From the NCBI GenBank assembly GCA_027625915.1, contig JANTQA010000012.1, forward strand, positions 14,222,501 through 14,286,500: DNA of 64,000 nt, in the 5' to 3' direction. Source of the DNA: Anaeramoeba flamelloides (Eukaryota; Metamonada; Anaeramoebidae). Each line of letters begins with the position of its first letter. The stretch's first letter is position 1. Shown here in pieces: positions 13,561 to 25,296 of the stretch. Position numbers and translations under genes: made by a program. The notes beneath the pieces were generated by a model. It was not told where the DNA came from and did no database searches. It saw only the letters and a list, made by a program, of their open reading frames with translations.

Positions 13561-15608
13561 TCAAGGATATTAACACTGTTAAATCTAAAAATAATAGGCT
13601 AATTAAAAAAATATTCGAAATCTTATTTATTATGCTCAAAAAAAATAATCCATATTTTATCTTAAATTATTTATTAAAAACATTGACTTATTTTATTTTT
13701 ACTTTTCCAAAAAAATTTTTTTTCAAAAACAATCAACAATTTTTAGCTGAATTATGTAGAACAATTTTCCCATTAATACTGTATAATAATAATGAAACTA
13801 GGTCTTTTGCTAATACATTTTTATTTGTTCTAGTGTTAATTAATTATCAAATATCAAAGGATTTATCAATGATCAGAATTCAATTTAGTAGTGCATTGGA
13901 TCAACTAGTTAGTAATTTTAATAAAAAATTCGAAAAAAAAGAATTGCTATTTTTTAAAAAGTTTTTTTCAATTTTTAAAAAGTTAAGTTTAAAGCAAAAA
14001 GATTTAGTTTTTAGAAAGGAAATCACAGGGCTATTAGATTATCTATTGGCGATTTTATTGGATTCTTTAAAGGTCTATGATTATAGAAATGAACCTGAAA
14101 TGCATGCTGATTTATTATTAAGAATTGCTAATGGCTATAATACATTACCAAATATTAAATTTAATTGGTTAACAAAATTAGAAATGTTAATGTTAAGCCA
14201 AAATAATTATGGTGAAGCTGCAATGATAATGATTCATAAATGTGCAATGATCTTGGAATTTATTAATTATATTTTACCCAACCAAAAATGGTTACCTAAA
14301 AAGGGTGCAAAGATTTTTAAAAATATTTGTCCTTCAATTTTAAAAGAATGTTATATTTTAAATAATAAAAATGATGATGATGATGATGATGATGATAATA
14401 ATAATAATCTTGAAAAGACTGTTAATAATAGCGACATGAAAAAAAAAAAAAATGAAATAAACAGCAGCAAACAATTTTTACCAGATTTTAATTTTATTGA
14501 TTTAGAATTATTTTCAGAAGAAGGATTAGTTGAATGTTTAGAAACCGCCATTGATTATTTAAGAAATGCACAATATTATGAAATGTCGAGTGAATTATTC
14601 CAAATCTTATTCCAAATACTCCAGTATAGAAGAGACTATAGATACATTTCACAATCCTATAATTCATTAAAAAAGGATTATGATACATTAATTAAAGAAA
14701 TGTTTGATTATCCTAGAACATTCGGGCATTATTATCGAATAGGATTTTATGGTAAAAATTTTGGTGAAAATAATAATGTTGAATTTATTTATAAATTCCC
14801 AGAAGAGGTAATGATTTTTGATTTAAAGCCTATTTTTGAAAAAAAATTCTCATATTTGGCCACAAATCAAAATCTAATCTTTTTAGATGGTAAAATACCC
14901 ACAAATTTTGTATTTGAAAAGGACAAATGCTATATCTTGCTTACAACAGTCTATCCTTATTTTTCTGAAGAAGAAAGTAAAAAAAGGATCACAACTTTTG
15001 AAAAAATGAATAAAGTTAACCAATTTTACTATGAAGAGCATTACACCCTGTCTGGCAAATTGCAAACAGAAAATGTTGATGATTCGTGCATGAAAAAAAC
15101 CATTTTAACATTGGAACACTATTTCCCTTATTTGAAAACTCGGCTGAAGGTGATCAAAAAGGAAGTAATTGACTTCTCGCCAATACAGGTTGCCATAGAG
15201 GATATTAAAAAAAAGAATTTGCAATTTGAAATTGAATTTAATAAATTTGAGCCCAGAATAAATAACTTGCAGGGAATGCTCTTGGGTACACTTTTGACAC
15301 AAGTGCATAAAGGCCCCCTCGAGTATGTTAATATATTCCTGAAAAACCCTCAAAATTATGAGAGCGTGCATACAAATGAACTGAAAATTACCTTTTCTCA
15401 TTTTATTAACTGGATTAAAAAGGCAATGCATTTGCATTCTTACAAAGTTGGTAATGTTCAAACAGAATTACAAGAAAAGCTAGAAGAGGCCTATATTTCT
15501 TTCAAAAATAAAGTTTTGCCTTGGATTGGCAAATATAAAAAAAAATTACCATTTGATTCAAAAGAAAATTTTAAACTGGCTTTTTATAAAAAAACTTCTT
15601 TAATTTAA
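5456..15608 (+). CDS. DOCK family guanine exchange factor (zizimin/DOCK6-8 type)
   Basis: Predicted 2279 residues from two exons, 5456-5650 and 8964-15608, both phase 0. DOCK proteins activate Rho-family GTPases (Rac/Cdc42) at membranes. Exon 1 ends with IPSDFIEMSII, matching the FPxDDIEV segment of DOCK6-8. Exon 2 opens with ELPDTSFVRFCIEL, matching the following DPHVRDCI segment, so the join is well supported (donor CCT|GTAAAT, acceptor TTAATAG). A C2-like DHR1 lies near residues 630-800 and the catalytic DHR2 near 1750-2265, with PEMHADLLLRIANGY, the FGHYYRIGFYG block and a closing ENVDDSCMKKTILTLEHYFPY-like stretch. Low-complexity inserts separate these domains: a Glu-Asn tract at about residues 180-230, poly-Asn runs, an alternating Tyr-Glu run and Asp runs. 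The 3.3-kb intron holds a TIR element. Function is assigned by family; the target GTPase is unknown. Confidence 0.93.
5882..6037 (+). other. Short orphan ORF inside DOCK intron 1
   Basis: A 51-residue ORF with protein-like composition, unlike its surroundings. It includes a CxxC pair (TKCFLCEKRD) and ends in SGTYLVI. It is not needed for the DOCK protein, whose flanking exons join directly. It could be a scrap of a mobile element or a chance ORF. I do not recognise the family. Confidence 0.2.
6695..6951. mobile_element. MITE E nested in element A
   Basis: About 257 bp with arms of about 43 bp: AAAGCCCTATTCCCATTAT, then AAAGCAAAAAATGTCC on the left, and the complement GGCCGTTTTTTGCTTT, then ATAATGGGACTAGGGCTT on the right. 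A TA dinucleotide lies at each edge. No ORF is present. No second copy is seen in the window. Confidence 0.75.
6985..7830. repeat. Dispersed repeat, copy A2 (interior of element A)
   Basis: Collinear with positions 1-835. It begins right after MITE E, which is outside the shared block as far as the window shows. Both copies lie within introns, each shortly before a downstream exon (Ras at 987, DOCK at 8964). Confidence 0.75.
9322..9452 (+). repeat. GAAAAT/GAAAAC hexamer repeat coding a Glu-Asn tract
   Basis: A hexanucleotide repeat inside DOCK exon 2 encodes alternating Glu and Asn, with a short Lys-Asn run. Changes between GAAAAT and GAAAAC are synonymous, so the protein pattern is held while the DNA varies. 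It follows the N-terminal conserved block and precedes the next one, as a disordered linker would. Confidence 0.9.
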
Positions 15609-15894
15609 ATGGAAAACATAGAATTAATTATTATAATTTTTCTAGGTCATATTACCCGATTATTGTTTGCTTGTTTTTATTAGAAGAGAAGGAAACTTCC
15701 TATTTTTCCTTCAAGGGAAAACAAATTAAAAGTATTTCTATACTTAAACAGAAAAAGAAAAAAAAAAAAAAAATAGAGAGAATGAATTTCCCATTTGATT
15801 AAATATAAAAGTTTTCAAGTTGTTAACTCTAATATATTATTTTATCATATAATTTTTTTTTTTTAAAGTAAAAACTATTCTTTTTTTGATTTTT

Positions 15895-15941
15895 TGTTTT
15901 TATTTTTATTTTTATTTTTATTTTTATTTTTATTTTTATTT
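15895..15941. repeat. TTTTTA minisatellite-like run
   Basis: About eight tandem TTTTTA units, about 290 bp after the DOCK stop codon. Confidence 0.9.
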
Positions 15942-16059
15942 CGAGAGAGGAAATGGGCTTATATTGAGAAAATTACTTGTATCCGATTTCGATCAGATCT
16001 TAATTTGATCCTGAAATTTTTAAATTTTTTTTAACTATTATTTCCAAAAGTTAATTGTT

Positions 16060-16443
16060 GGAAAGGTTAGCTTAGGCTGGAGGCGATATTCAGAAAGTTC
16101 AGAAGGCTTATTAAACATTTTTGGCGATTTTAATTTTGTCATCACAAAAAAAGTTTTTTTTTTAGCAACATTATATTTACCAATCTGAGAATTTATCAAG
16201 GTATTTACGTAAACTTCATTTTTTGAAAAATAATAAAGAAAAGAAAAGTTAAACTCTTGATTGTTTTGAACAGATCGAAAAATGAGAAAGAAATATAAAA
16301 TTTTTAATAATTTTGGTGGTTTTTTTTGTTTTTTTTAATTACGAATCATTAATTATTTTATAGATATATCCATTAACGCCCCAGATTTACTTCAATTTTA
16401 TCATGTTTTAACGAAAAGACTTAATGTGGTATTGAACTGGTAA
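16060..16443 (+). other. Possible coding scraps (orphan exons or LINE relic)
   Basis: Two short + strand stretches read like protein. The first (16060-16152) includes GWRRYSESSEG and NIFGDFNFVITKK; GDFN is a motif of the endonuclease domain of many LINEs. The second (16363-16443) follows a TTTTATAG acceptor-like site and runs APDLLQFYHVLTKR to LNVVLNW and a stop. They cannot be joined with confidence. A related IFGDF stretch occurs near 20013-20035. LINE relic is the leading idea; a worn host gene is the other. Confidence 0.25.
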
Positions 16444-18151
16444 TATATTCATTTTGTTATTTTTCTTTAATCCAGATTTTAATTGTAATAAAAAGTTAAA
16501 ATAGTTCAAAGATAAAGTAGTTAAGTTATTGTTTTTTTTTTCGAAATTGGAAAAAAAAATAATAATTATTCATTTTTACATTTTCTTTAGAAATTTTTAT
16601 TTTTATTTTATTAAATAAGACATTTTATTTCAATAATAGTAATCAAAAATCAACACACCGATTTATTAATAATAACCATCAAAAAATGTTGTTGTTAATT
16701 TTATGATAAAAAAATTCAATAAAAAAATATATAACTGAGAATTTTTCATTTTTTTTTAAGATAACATTTCAAGAAATATTCAATTTAAAAAACAATGTAT
16801 ATTTATTTTTTTTTGGTCAGAATTACAAGTTTAATATGAATAATTTTCAAAAACCATAATTCAACAATACAAAATAATTGAAAAAACAAAACAAAAAAAA
16901 AAAAAAAAATTAATTTAGTACATTTGAATTAAATCAATAAAAATTTTTTTGCTGAATGAAAGAATCAAATCAAAAAATTAAAATTAAAAATAAAATAACT
17001 TTTAAATAATATTCATAGATAATACAATAATCTTCAAAACCAAGAAATTATTTTTTTTGAATTTTGTTCTTATTGAAAATTTGAAAATTATCTTTTTGAA
17101 AATTGAATTTCTCAATCTAAATATTCTATATTTTGGAAAATATTTTTTTATTCTTGTATCTTATTTTATAATATTGTTTATTTTATATCTAGATTTAAAA
17201 AGTCAAAAATTTAAAAATAGTAAAAATTAAAAAGAAAATCAATTATTAATCTGACTCAAAATATTGGCCAAATCATTTAAATTTGAAATATAAATCTTGT
17301 TGAAAAAACCGAAAAATTTTAGAAAGAAAAAAAAATATATATATTTTTTATTGTTTTTTAATTATTTAGAATCAAATATATATACATATATTGCTATTGA
17401 ATTTTAATAAATAAAAAATATTTTTTAAGTTTTGTCAAAATATTTTTAGCAAGGAATAAATTATTTGGTAAAGTATTTTATATTGTATTTATGTTAAAAG
17501 TCTCCAAAAAATCCCAGTATAGTATTCGGTGTTCTAATCATTAAAACTGTGAATTTTTTGATTTTTAGAATACATTTTAATAAAAAAATTTTTTGGGATA
17601 AATTTCAATTGAAAAAATAGTTAGGTAATTTATTTTTTTCTTCTGGGCTAAACTAAAAAAATGGAAAAAAAATATTTTATCTACAAAGATGATTCAATTG
17701 ATTTATACTTTAGATCAACTTATTGTTACTTGCTTACTCTTTCAATTTTGTCTATTTTCAAATTGTGAATTGTTATTTTTTGTTTTTCAAAATAATTTTT
17801 TCGGATTATGATAAAAGTTTCCAATTATTAAAATTGGAAGAGTTTTGGGGTAAATAAAATTATTAAACTTTATGTAGATCAAATATAGCAGCTTATACTA
17901 ATTGTCGAAAAAAGTGAAAGAGAAAAGAGTCATTTAATCATCCGACTCATCGAATTTGAGTATTTTTAACAAAAATTAATAATAAAAAATAAAAGTCGAA
18001 AATTTTTCGATCAAATTGATCAATTTGTTTGAGTTTGGTAATTTAAAGACGATTTTGGGAAATTCTGTCTAAGTGAAAATTTTTTCAATATTATTTAAAA
18101 AATTAGTAGAATTTTTTGCATTTTTTGTTATTTATTTTCCAGAATAAAAAT

Positions 18152-18186
<35 letters not shown>

Positions 18187-18325
18187 CTTGTTTTCATTTT
18201 ATTTTAATTATTGGTATTAACTAACCTGTTTCAAATAATAACTCTTGTAATTTTGTTCATTTCTCGAAAATAAGTTTATTTTAATCTCAATAGGTGATAT
18301 AAAAAATATCACATATCTGAATTAT

Positions 18326-19792
18326 TAGAGATTTTGATGATAACCTATATTATCCTGATATTAACAATAAAATCATCATAGTATTAAAAAATCGTGATTA
18401 GTCCAACTTTATCGAGATATTCAATAATATAGTGATATTCATATTATCGCAAAAAAATGAAAAATTATTTTTTTGAAATTACCTTAATAAAATCTCTTGA
18501 TTTTTACAATCCTTGAGACTTTTACAACACTTTCCCCTTTAATAAATGTTTAAAAGTGTTTGTAAGTGTTGTGAACTGTCTTCAAGTGTTTGAAAGTTTT
18601 TAAAGACCTAAAATTTTTATAAAGGGAATAAGTTTGGTTTGTAGTGGAAACACAAAAATTTTTTCTTTTCATTTTTTTTTATAATAAAATATAAAATCTC
18701 AAATAAATTTTATGATCAAATTAATATTAACCCATTTCAACAATAAACTTGAATATAAAATACTATTAATTGTAAAATAAAATAATCAAAATTTTCATTC
18801 AGCTTTCCAAAAGAATCACAGCCTAAGAATTTAAATAAATCATCATAATTACCAATTATAAAAGGTAATTGAATACTTTAAGCTTGATTTTATCAAATTA
18901 AAAATTCAAAATTTTACAATGATTTACCAATCTTTTTTTGGAAAGTTGAATGAAAATTTTGTTACATTTATTTTGCAACAAATAGTAGATGTGTTTTCTT
19001 AAAATGTAGCTGTTACCTTCACAATTTTAAATAGCCAAAAAGGATAAAGAGTAATTGTCCTTCTTATTGGTGATCGGTCAAACAATAACCTCTAAGCTCT
19101 AATTGAGTTTTCTGTTCAATACAAAGATACCCAAAGAAGAAAAAGAAAAAGAACAAGAAGACAAATCGTTAAAAAATCTTATTAATTAGTGATCATCTGG
19201 AAAGGGTGTTGTGAAAGCTTTTGAAAGGTTACGGGGCTTTTTTAGGTTTCGGAGAATATTGAAAATGTTTTAATTCAAGAAAAAATTCTTTAAAGAGCAG
19301 ATAAAGGGTTGGGTGTTTTAGAAGCTAATTATTCAAATCAATTTCCAACACCACGATTAACTGAGAAAAATATTTATTTGTCTTTAGTTATTATTATTGT
19401 TGATGATCTTAAAGGATCGATAGGTTTGTCAACCAAATAAAATGAAAACACAATAAAACTCTTTGATCTTATCCTTGATTGGATCAAGTATCTTTTTTGT
19501 TGTTTTTTCAAAGATGGACTTTTTTTCACATAATCTATTTTTTGATCCAAAAAAAAAATTTTTTTGTTTAAATATTTCTCAATTAGTCCAAAAACCCATC
19601 AACTATTTTATCGCAATTACTTTTTTATCATGATTTTATAGAATATCGCGATTTGTTTTATTATCGCGATTTGTTATATTATCGCGATAATATTGAATAT
19701 CGCGATTTTCTGAAATTATCGTGATTTTTGTAACTTTATTGAGATTTTTGTAACTTTATCGTGACTTAAGCATGTTATCATCAAAACCTCTA
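18326..19792. mobile_element. TIR element C, copy C1 (about 1.47 kb, intergenic)
   Basis: The ends read TA-GAGATTTTGATGATAAC and GTTATCATCAAAACCTC-TA, with inner arms rich in ATCGCGAT and ATCGTGAT units. The reverse complement of the element at about 48490-49774 matches the interior, for example GTGATCGGTCAAACAATAA here against GTGAATGATCAAACAAAAT there. C1 minus nested MITE M1 leaves about 1240 bp, close to the C2 length. No transposase ORF is present. TA at both edges suits a Tc1/mariner-type element. Confidence 0.8.
18763..18985. mobile_element. MITE M1 nested in element C1
   Basis: About 223 bp with arms of about 46 bp: CTATTAATTGTAAAATAAAA, then TCAAAATTTTCATTCAGCTTTCC on the left, and the complement GGAAAGTTGAATGAAAATTTTG, then TTGCAACAAATAG on the right. 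TA flanks both ends. The same arms bound the longer element M2 in SEC23 intron 1. Confidence 0.85.
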
Positions 19793-20189
19793 TTATAAGC
19801 ATATTTTTTTGAATTCACTAAAATAATTTCATCTAATCAAGAAAAAATTATTAACTGTTAGTAAATATTTTTTCAAGTTATTTTTTGTTGTGTGGACAAG
19901 ACATTTATTAATTCGAAAATTTTTTTACTAAAAAAATTGTTTATAAATTCTCAGTGTTATAATCCTTTAATAATAAGCCAAATTAAGTATTTTATTTTGA
20001 AGATAATTAGAATATTTGGTGATTTTAGAGATTTAGATAGAGATATCCATTACCAGATAATTTTCTTTGAGTTTCAAAATTGTTGACAGGTTGATTGGAG
20101 ATTTGTATCAAAAATAATTTTATAATCAAGAATCCTAGAATCTTATTTTTATTGTATTAGATATACCGAAATTCAAAAGTTCCTAGGTC

Positions 20190-20333
20190 CTAAAGATCAA
20201 TAAATTCATCTTTTTTTAATTCTCTTGTGTTAAACCATTTTTTAGACCATAATTCTGAAATACTGATAAATTCAAATTTATTTAATAAAATTTTTAGTTC
20301 AATTTCCGATTTTGTAATCTCATCACTCAATTT
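20190..20333 (-). other. Coding scrap, minus strand
   Basis: A 47-residue open stretch ending in TAG. It has protein-like content (KSEIELKILLNKFEF, then ISELWSKKWFNTRELKKDEF). No start codon and no clear upstream exon are seen; an in-frame stop closes it upstream. It is probably a relic of a LINE or a lost gene. I do not recognise the family. Confidence 0.25.
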
Positions 20334-21658
20334 TTAAAACAACTCAATAGAGAGATTATTTTTGAAACACAACCAATTTTACAAAGTTTTTATACATTTA
20401 AAAGAATAAAAGGGTTTTGTTCAAAGCTTGTCTAAAAAAATTCATAAAATGGAAAACAAAGTATAAATTTTTATAGATTAATTTGAATTTATCAGTATGA
20501 GAAACTTAAATTCAAAATATTTCCTAAAAAGCAAAATTTACAATAATAGAACTGAAGATTATTAATTTTTTCTTTTTTTTTTTTTTTGATCAAACCCTTA
20601 CTCTTCCTTTCAAAATTTTAGAGTTAGTTTAATAACAATAAAAAGATAATAGGAAAAGTTAATTTTTTCACTTTTTCTTACTTTTACAATTGTTCCAGTT
20701 AATTATATTCTTTATTTCTTGTGAGTTTCATATGATTTTATTTTTAAGTACTTCATTAAAAATATTTTATAAAAATTTTTTCCAACATAAAATAAAATGG
20801 CACTGTTAAAAAATCTTTCTTATTATTTTTGTTGTCATAATTAAAAAAATTCAAAAATGATTAAAAAATAACAAATGAAAAAATTAAATCCCATAATAGA
20901 ATGATAAGATTTGAATTCAAAGTTAAACCACTTAAGATTTCATAAAGCAGATGCCAAAATTCAACTTAAAATTCTGTATAATGTTGCATTTTTTTTTATC
21001 TTTGTAAAAAAAATTATAAATTCATATGGTCAAGTTTTATATCATAAAAATAAATTAGATAACCAAAGTAAAATATGGAGTTTTGAGATCCAAATAGAAA
21101 TTTGTAAAAAGGTGAAAATTTTGAATTTATGGTTGCTAGTCCCTTAAGTCTAAAAGTGAAATCAGAAAGGAAGTTGTTTATTTCAATTCACTTTACATTC
21201 AGTCCTTGCGCTCAAAATAAAAAGAATTTGGAACTTTATTAACTTTGTAAGATGCTATTTTGTACAATTAAACAGTTTTTGAAGAATTTAATATCTATCA
21301 TAGGAATGTGGAGATCAAAAAATAGAAAAGAAATAAAACAATTTTTCCAATTGTGATGTAAAAACAAACATCCAATTTGATTCTTTTTCGAATTTACAAT
21401 TTTGAAAAATGATTGGCTAATGTAAATCTTGTCCGATTCTTAAACCTTTCTCAAAATGAGTTTTAGATCCAAATAGGTATATAAATAACAAAAGAGAAAT
21501 AATTTAGATTTACCAGGAAATGAGTTTATAGTGAACAGACTTAAATTCTGGTGATGGTAGTGGCTTTATTCAAAACAGACATTGGAGAAGAATTACCCTT
21601 ACGCTGCCTCAGAAATTAATCATTATTTTTACTTTGCATTAGTAGTTAAAGTCGTATC

Positions 21659-23103
21659 ATGAGTGAAAAGAAAACAGAATCAACAACAAAATTATACTTG
21701 GGAAACATCTCTTTTAATTCAACTGAAGAATCCCTTGAGGAAGCTTTTGGTGAATACGGAAAAGTGTAAGATCGATTTCTTTTCTTTATACAAACCTGAA
21801 GGAAGAACACATAACAAAAAGAAGAAAAAATAAAAAAGAAAAAGAAAAAGGAAAAAAGAAGAAAAAACTCTTAATTTTTTAAACAAATACTTTTTTAATC
21901 AAAAATAATAAAAAAAAATATTATTTTCAAACCTTATAAATTTTTTTAAAAATCCTTTTTAGTAAAGAAGTTACAGTCATCAGAAGAGGAAACAGAAGTT
22001 TAGGTTATGGATTTTTAGAAATGGAAACCGTTGAAGGTGCAGAAAAAGCAATTGAAGGCCTGAACAACCAGGAAGTTGATGAACGTGAGATTGTTGTTGA
22101 ATTTTCAGATCCTAACAAATCAAAAAGAAGATCAAGAGGAAGAGGTCGAGGAAGAGGAAGATTCAGAGGTAGAGGCAGAGGCAGAGGAAGATTCAGAGGT
22201 AGAGGAAGAGGTAGAGGTAGAGGTAGATATTTCAGCCCTTATGTAAGATTTTCGTTTTTTTAATTTTTTTTATTTGCTTTTTTTTTTTCTTTTTTTGAGG
22301 AAATGTTTCCAACTTAACTCCTTCTTTTTCTTTTTTTTTCTCTTTTCTATTGATTTTTTTTTTCTTTTTTTTCAATCGAAATACAATGTTACCAAAAAAA
22401 ACAATAAACAAATCCCAAAATTTAACAAAATAGAGAATGGGTTACGGAAGAGGATACTACCAAGATCCATACTATAGTCCATATCGTGGATTTGGTGGAT
22501 ATGGAGAAAGAGGATATGGCCGAAGAGAATTTGGAGGAAGAGGATTTGAAGAAAGAGGTTTCGAAGGAAGAGAAGGTGGATTTGGTGGAAGAGGATTTAG
22601 AGGAAGAGGATTTGGCAGAAGACGATTTGGTGGAAGAGGAAGAGGAAGAGGAAGAGGATTTGGCGGAAGAAGATTCCAAAGAAGACCAAATTTTGATGAA
22701 AGAAACCCAAGTGAAACCGTTCTCTTTATCACTAACATCCCATTTGAATTCACTGACGACGATCTTCTTGAAGCCTTCACAGACTACGAACCTACAAGGG
22801 CAAAAGTAATTCAATCAAGAAATGGCAGATCAAAAGGATTTGGATTTGTCGAATTTGCTGACCAAGAAAACAGAGACGAAGCACTCCAAGTAAACGAAAC
22901 TGAAATCGGTGGAAGAACTGCTTTTGTTAAAGTTGCTTTTGAAGTAAATACTTTTTTGACTTTTTTTCACAACCCTTTTTTAGATTTTTGTTTAATTTAA
23001 CTGTTTTTTTATTTATTGTTATATTAACCTTTACTAACGTATTTTTTTTTTTTTAATAAATTAGCCAATTAGAGCTTTTGAAGAAGAAGAAGAAGAAAAT
23101 TAA
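21659..23103 (+). CDS. RNA-binding protein, RRM-RGG-RRM
   Basis: Predicted 311 residues from four exons: 21659-21765, 21963-22242, 22434-22943 and 23065-23103, all with GT-AG borders. RRM1 (about residues 11-88) has RNP2 LYLGNI and RNP1-like LGYGFLEM. A Gly-Arg domain (about 90-220) is first pure RGRGRG, then mixed with Tyr, Phe and Glu. RRM2 (about 223-299) has RNP2 LFITNI and RNP1 KGFGFVEF. The tail is poly-Glu. The layout resembles nucleolin-like and other hnRNP-type RNA-binding proteins, acting in the nucleus or nucleolus on RNA. Having the RGG region between the RRMs, not at the C-terminus, is less usual. Introns are short (197, 191 and 121 bp) and free of mobile elements. The exact RNA target is unknown. 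Confidence 0.92.
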
Positions 23104-23274
23104 ATTATTTACACTCAACACTCATTCCATTTTTATAAATCCTTCAAGTTTTTTTTTTTTTTTTATTTTGAATTGTTTATACAACACTGGTCTTCTCAAT
23201 TTCGTCTAATTTATTAATATTTTCAGCACTCTATTTTTCTGTTTACTTGTTTAAATTCTGTAAGATAAAAAATC

Positions 23275-23433
23275 TCAATATATACAGAATAGATAATCTA
23301 AAATAAAATTCTTAAATCCAAAAATTATTTGAAAGTTTTTTTTCTTTTTTGACAACGATCCGTATTTATTTTCTTTTGGTGTTTTTTTTATTTTATCAAG
23401 ACGATTGCGTACATCTGTTCCATCCAAACTCAT
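23275..23433 (-). CDS. Possible small protein or first exon, minus strand
   Basis: A 52-codon ORF from an ATG, convergent with the RRM gene. Its first part has good codon variety (MSLDGTDVRNRLDKIKK, then TPKENKYGSLS) and its end is hydrophobic. It is too short for the usual length cut-offs. It could be a real small protein, the first exon of a lost gene, or chance. I do not recognise it. Confidence 0.25.
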   Translation of the reverse strand: MSLDGTDVRNRLDKIKKTPKENKYGSLSKKKKNFQIIFGFKNFILDYLFCIY

Positions 23434-25164
23434 TAAACACAAATAATACATATATTATAACCTGAATACTTTGACCAGGAAATAATATACAATTTTTTTA
23501 AAAAAAATCATAAATATTTGTTTTTTTTTCTTCTTTTTTTCTTATCACTCAAGTTTACTATCCTAGAAACTGTAAAAGGCTTATAAGTTATTTTCAAAAA
23601 AGTGGGCTATTGTTTTTTTTATATATATTTATTAAAAAACACTCTTTGTTTGTGTTTCTATTGTAAAATTTGTTAATTGACAATACCAAATTTCTTTTAA
23701 TATGAATACTGATTTAATCAATAGTTATACTATTCATTTCAAAATATGTAAATTAATATTTTCCAAACGATGAAAAAAAAAAAAAAATTGAACTTTTTTT
23801 TGGAAAAAAAGCATAGCAAATTTCAATAACAAAATAGATAACATGGAAATCCCACAAATATGTTTCTATACAATCAAATACTGTTATAAGTTATAAATTC
23901 TATCAGATGTATTGCCAAGATTAAATCTCTTATGAAATGAATTTTTTCGGTAAAAAAGAAAATATTCACAACCTATTTTCACCCCTAAAAAATAACAAAT
24001 AAAATCGATATCAGAAAATCTAATATAAATTCATATTCAGTCAAAGGAGCCCAGTTTTATTGAAAAAATCGAATATATTCTTCTCAAAATACATTTTCAA
24101 TTTGTAGATCAGATTTATTCTTATACTAATCCAAAAAATTAATGTTTTTAAATTCTTTCTTTGTTGTTTTTTCTAAATTTCCTTTTTGTTTTTTTTTCAT
24201 TTTTTTTTAGAAGGTAAAATTTGAAAAAAAAAATGTTTTAAAACTCCAAATTGATATTAAGAAAAGTGAGGCTTTGTAATTTTTTTAAAAATTAATACAT
24301 TTACAATTAAAAAAATCTTATTGTCAACGGATTTGATTTTCAAAAGAAATTGAGAAATTTTTGCACGAGAAGTTCCAATGAAAGATACCATAAATTTTTT
24401 TTTTTTTGAAACTAAAATTTCAGGTATTTCGTTTATGATTATTGACTCCAATCCAAAACTTATTATTTCTCTTATTTCTAAATAATCTTTGTTCAGTTAA
24501 TTCTTAAAAAAAAAAAGTAAATTTTTCGTTTTAGGTTGTGCCCTTTAGGTGAAATTGAGTTTACGAAATTTATGTAATAACATATCAACGAAAAAAAATA
24601 AATAAAGTATTAAAAAGAATCATTAAATAGTTAATAATAAGAGTATATGTTTAAATAAGTATATTAGGTTTGGGTTTGATTAAGATTTTTTAAATTAAAT
24701 TTTTACCTTTTTTTTTGATAATAGCTTTTTGTGTTGGGTGTAACAACATTTTAGTTTGATTCAGAGTTGATATATCTCCTTCTTTTTATTAATATTAATA
24801 GTTGTTTAATATTGAATAAAAAATGAATTTATTGTTTTTTTTTACAATTTCCAAATTGCAGAGCATACAACTCATATACACGAAGATAAGTATTAAATAA
24901 ATAATTTTCTTTTTGGTGTTGTTAATTGAAATTTATATTTGGATATTGTTTTATTTGTCGCTTTTATTTTTATTTATTATTTTTTTTTTTTTGAGGTAAT
25001 TGAGTAAAAGGGAAATAAATAATTTTCGTTAAAAACCCATAAATCAAAAAAATATTATTAAAAATGTACCATTCTATTAGATTAATACCCTTAAATCCTG
25101 ATTTCGAAAAAGAAAAAAAAATTTAAATATATTCTATTAACAAACTATTAAGTTAGTATTAAGA

Positions 25165-25296
25165 TTAATAGGAAGTTGGAGACCCATCAACTAATAACCA
25201 AAATAAAACTTCGCCACATCTAAATCCAAGAAAACCTTTTTTTTCAGTATCAGGGATCGTAAACCTTAAGTTTATAAATAAAACTTTATCAATCTT
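25165..25296 (-). pseudogene. Coding scrap, minus strand (terminal-exon-like)
   Basis: A 43-residue open stretch ending in TAA. It contains NLRFTIPDTEKKGFLGF, RCGEVLFWLL and VDGSPTSY. The content (Trp, Cys, Gly, Pro) is unlike random AT-rich sequence. It could be the last exon of a gene whose other exons are unreadable, since an AAAAAAG that could act as a weak acceptor precedes it, or a relic. No family recognised. Confidence 0.3.

Larger units (their letters stand above)
15609..21658. other. Intergenic region, DOCK to RRM gene
   Basis: About 6 kb. It holds a (TTTTTA)n run (15895-15941), two possible coding scraps (about 16060-16152 and 16363-16443), a TA microsatellite, TIR element C1 with nested MITE M1, and a minus-strand coding scrap at 20190-20333. 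A block near 20825-20900 resembles 58960-59035 inside element G. No complete gene is seen. Confidence 0.6.

Noticed and set aside
18326-19792. ATCGCGAT-rich blocks considered as a CRISPR-like or regulatory array
   Set aside because: Units are irregular, sit at inverted ends and recur in C2; they are part of a TIR element.
20911-21147. 78-residue + strand ORF upstream of the RRM gene
   Set aside because: No domain, no splice link to the RRM gene, and composition close to the background.
22422-22814. Minus-strand poly-Ser ORF and other frames over the RGG exon
   Set aside because: Shadow of the Gly-Arg repeat; the + strand RRM reading is strongly supported.
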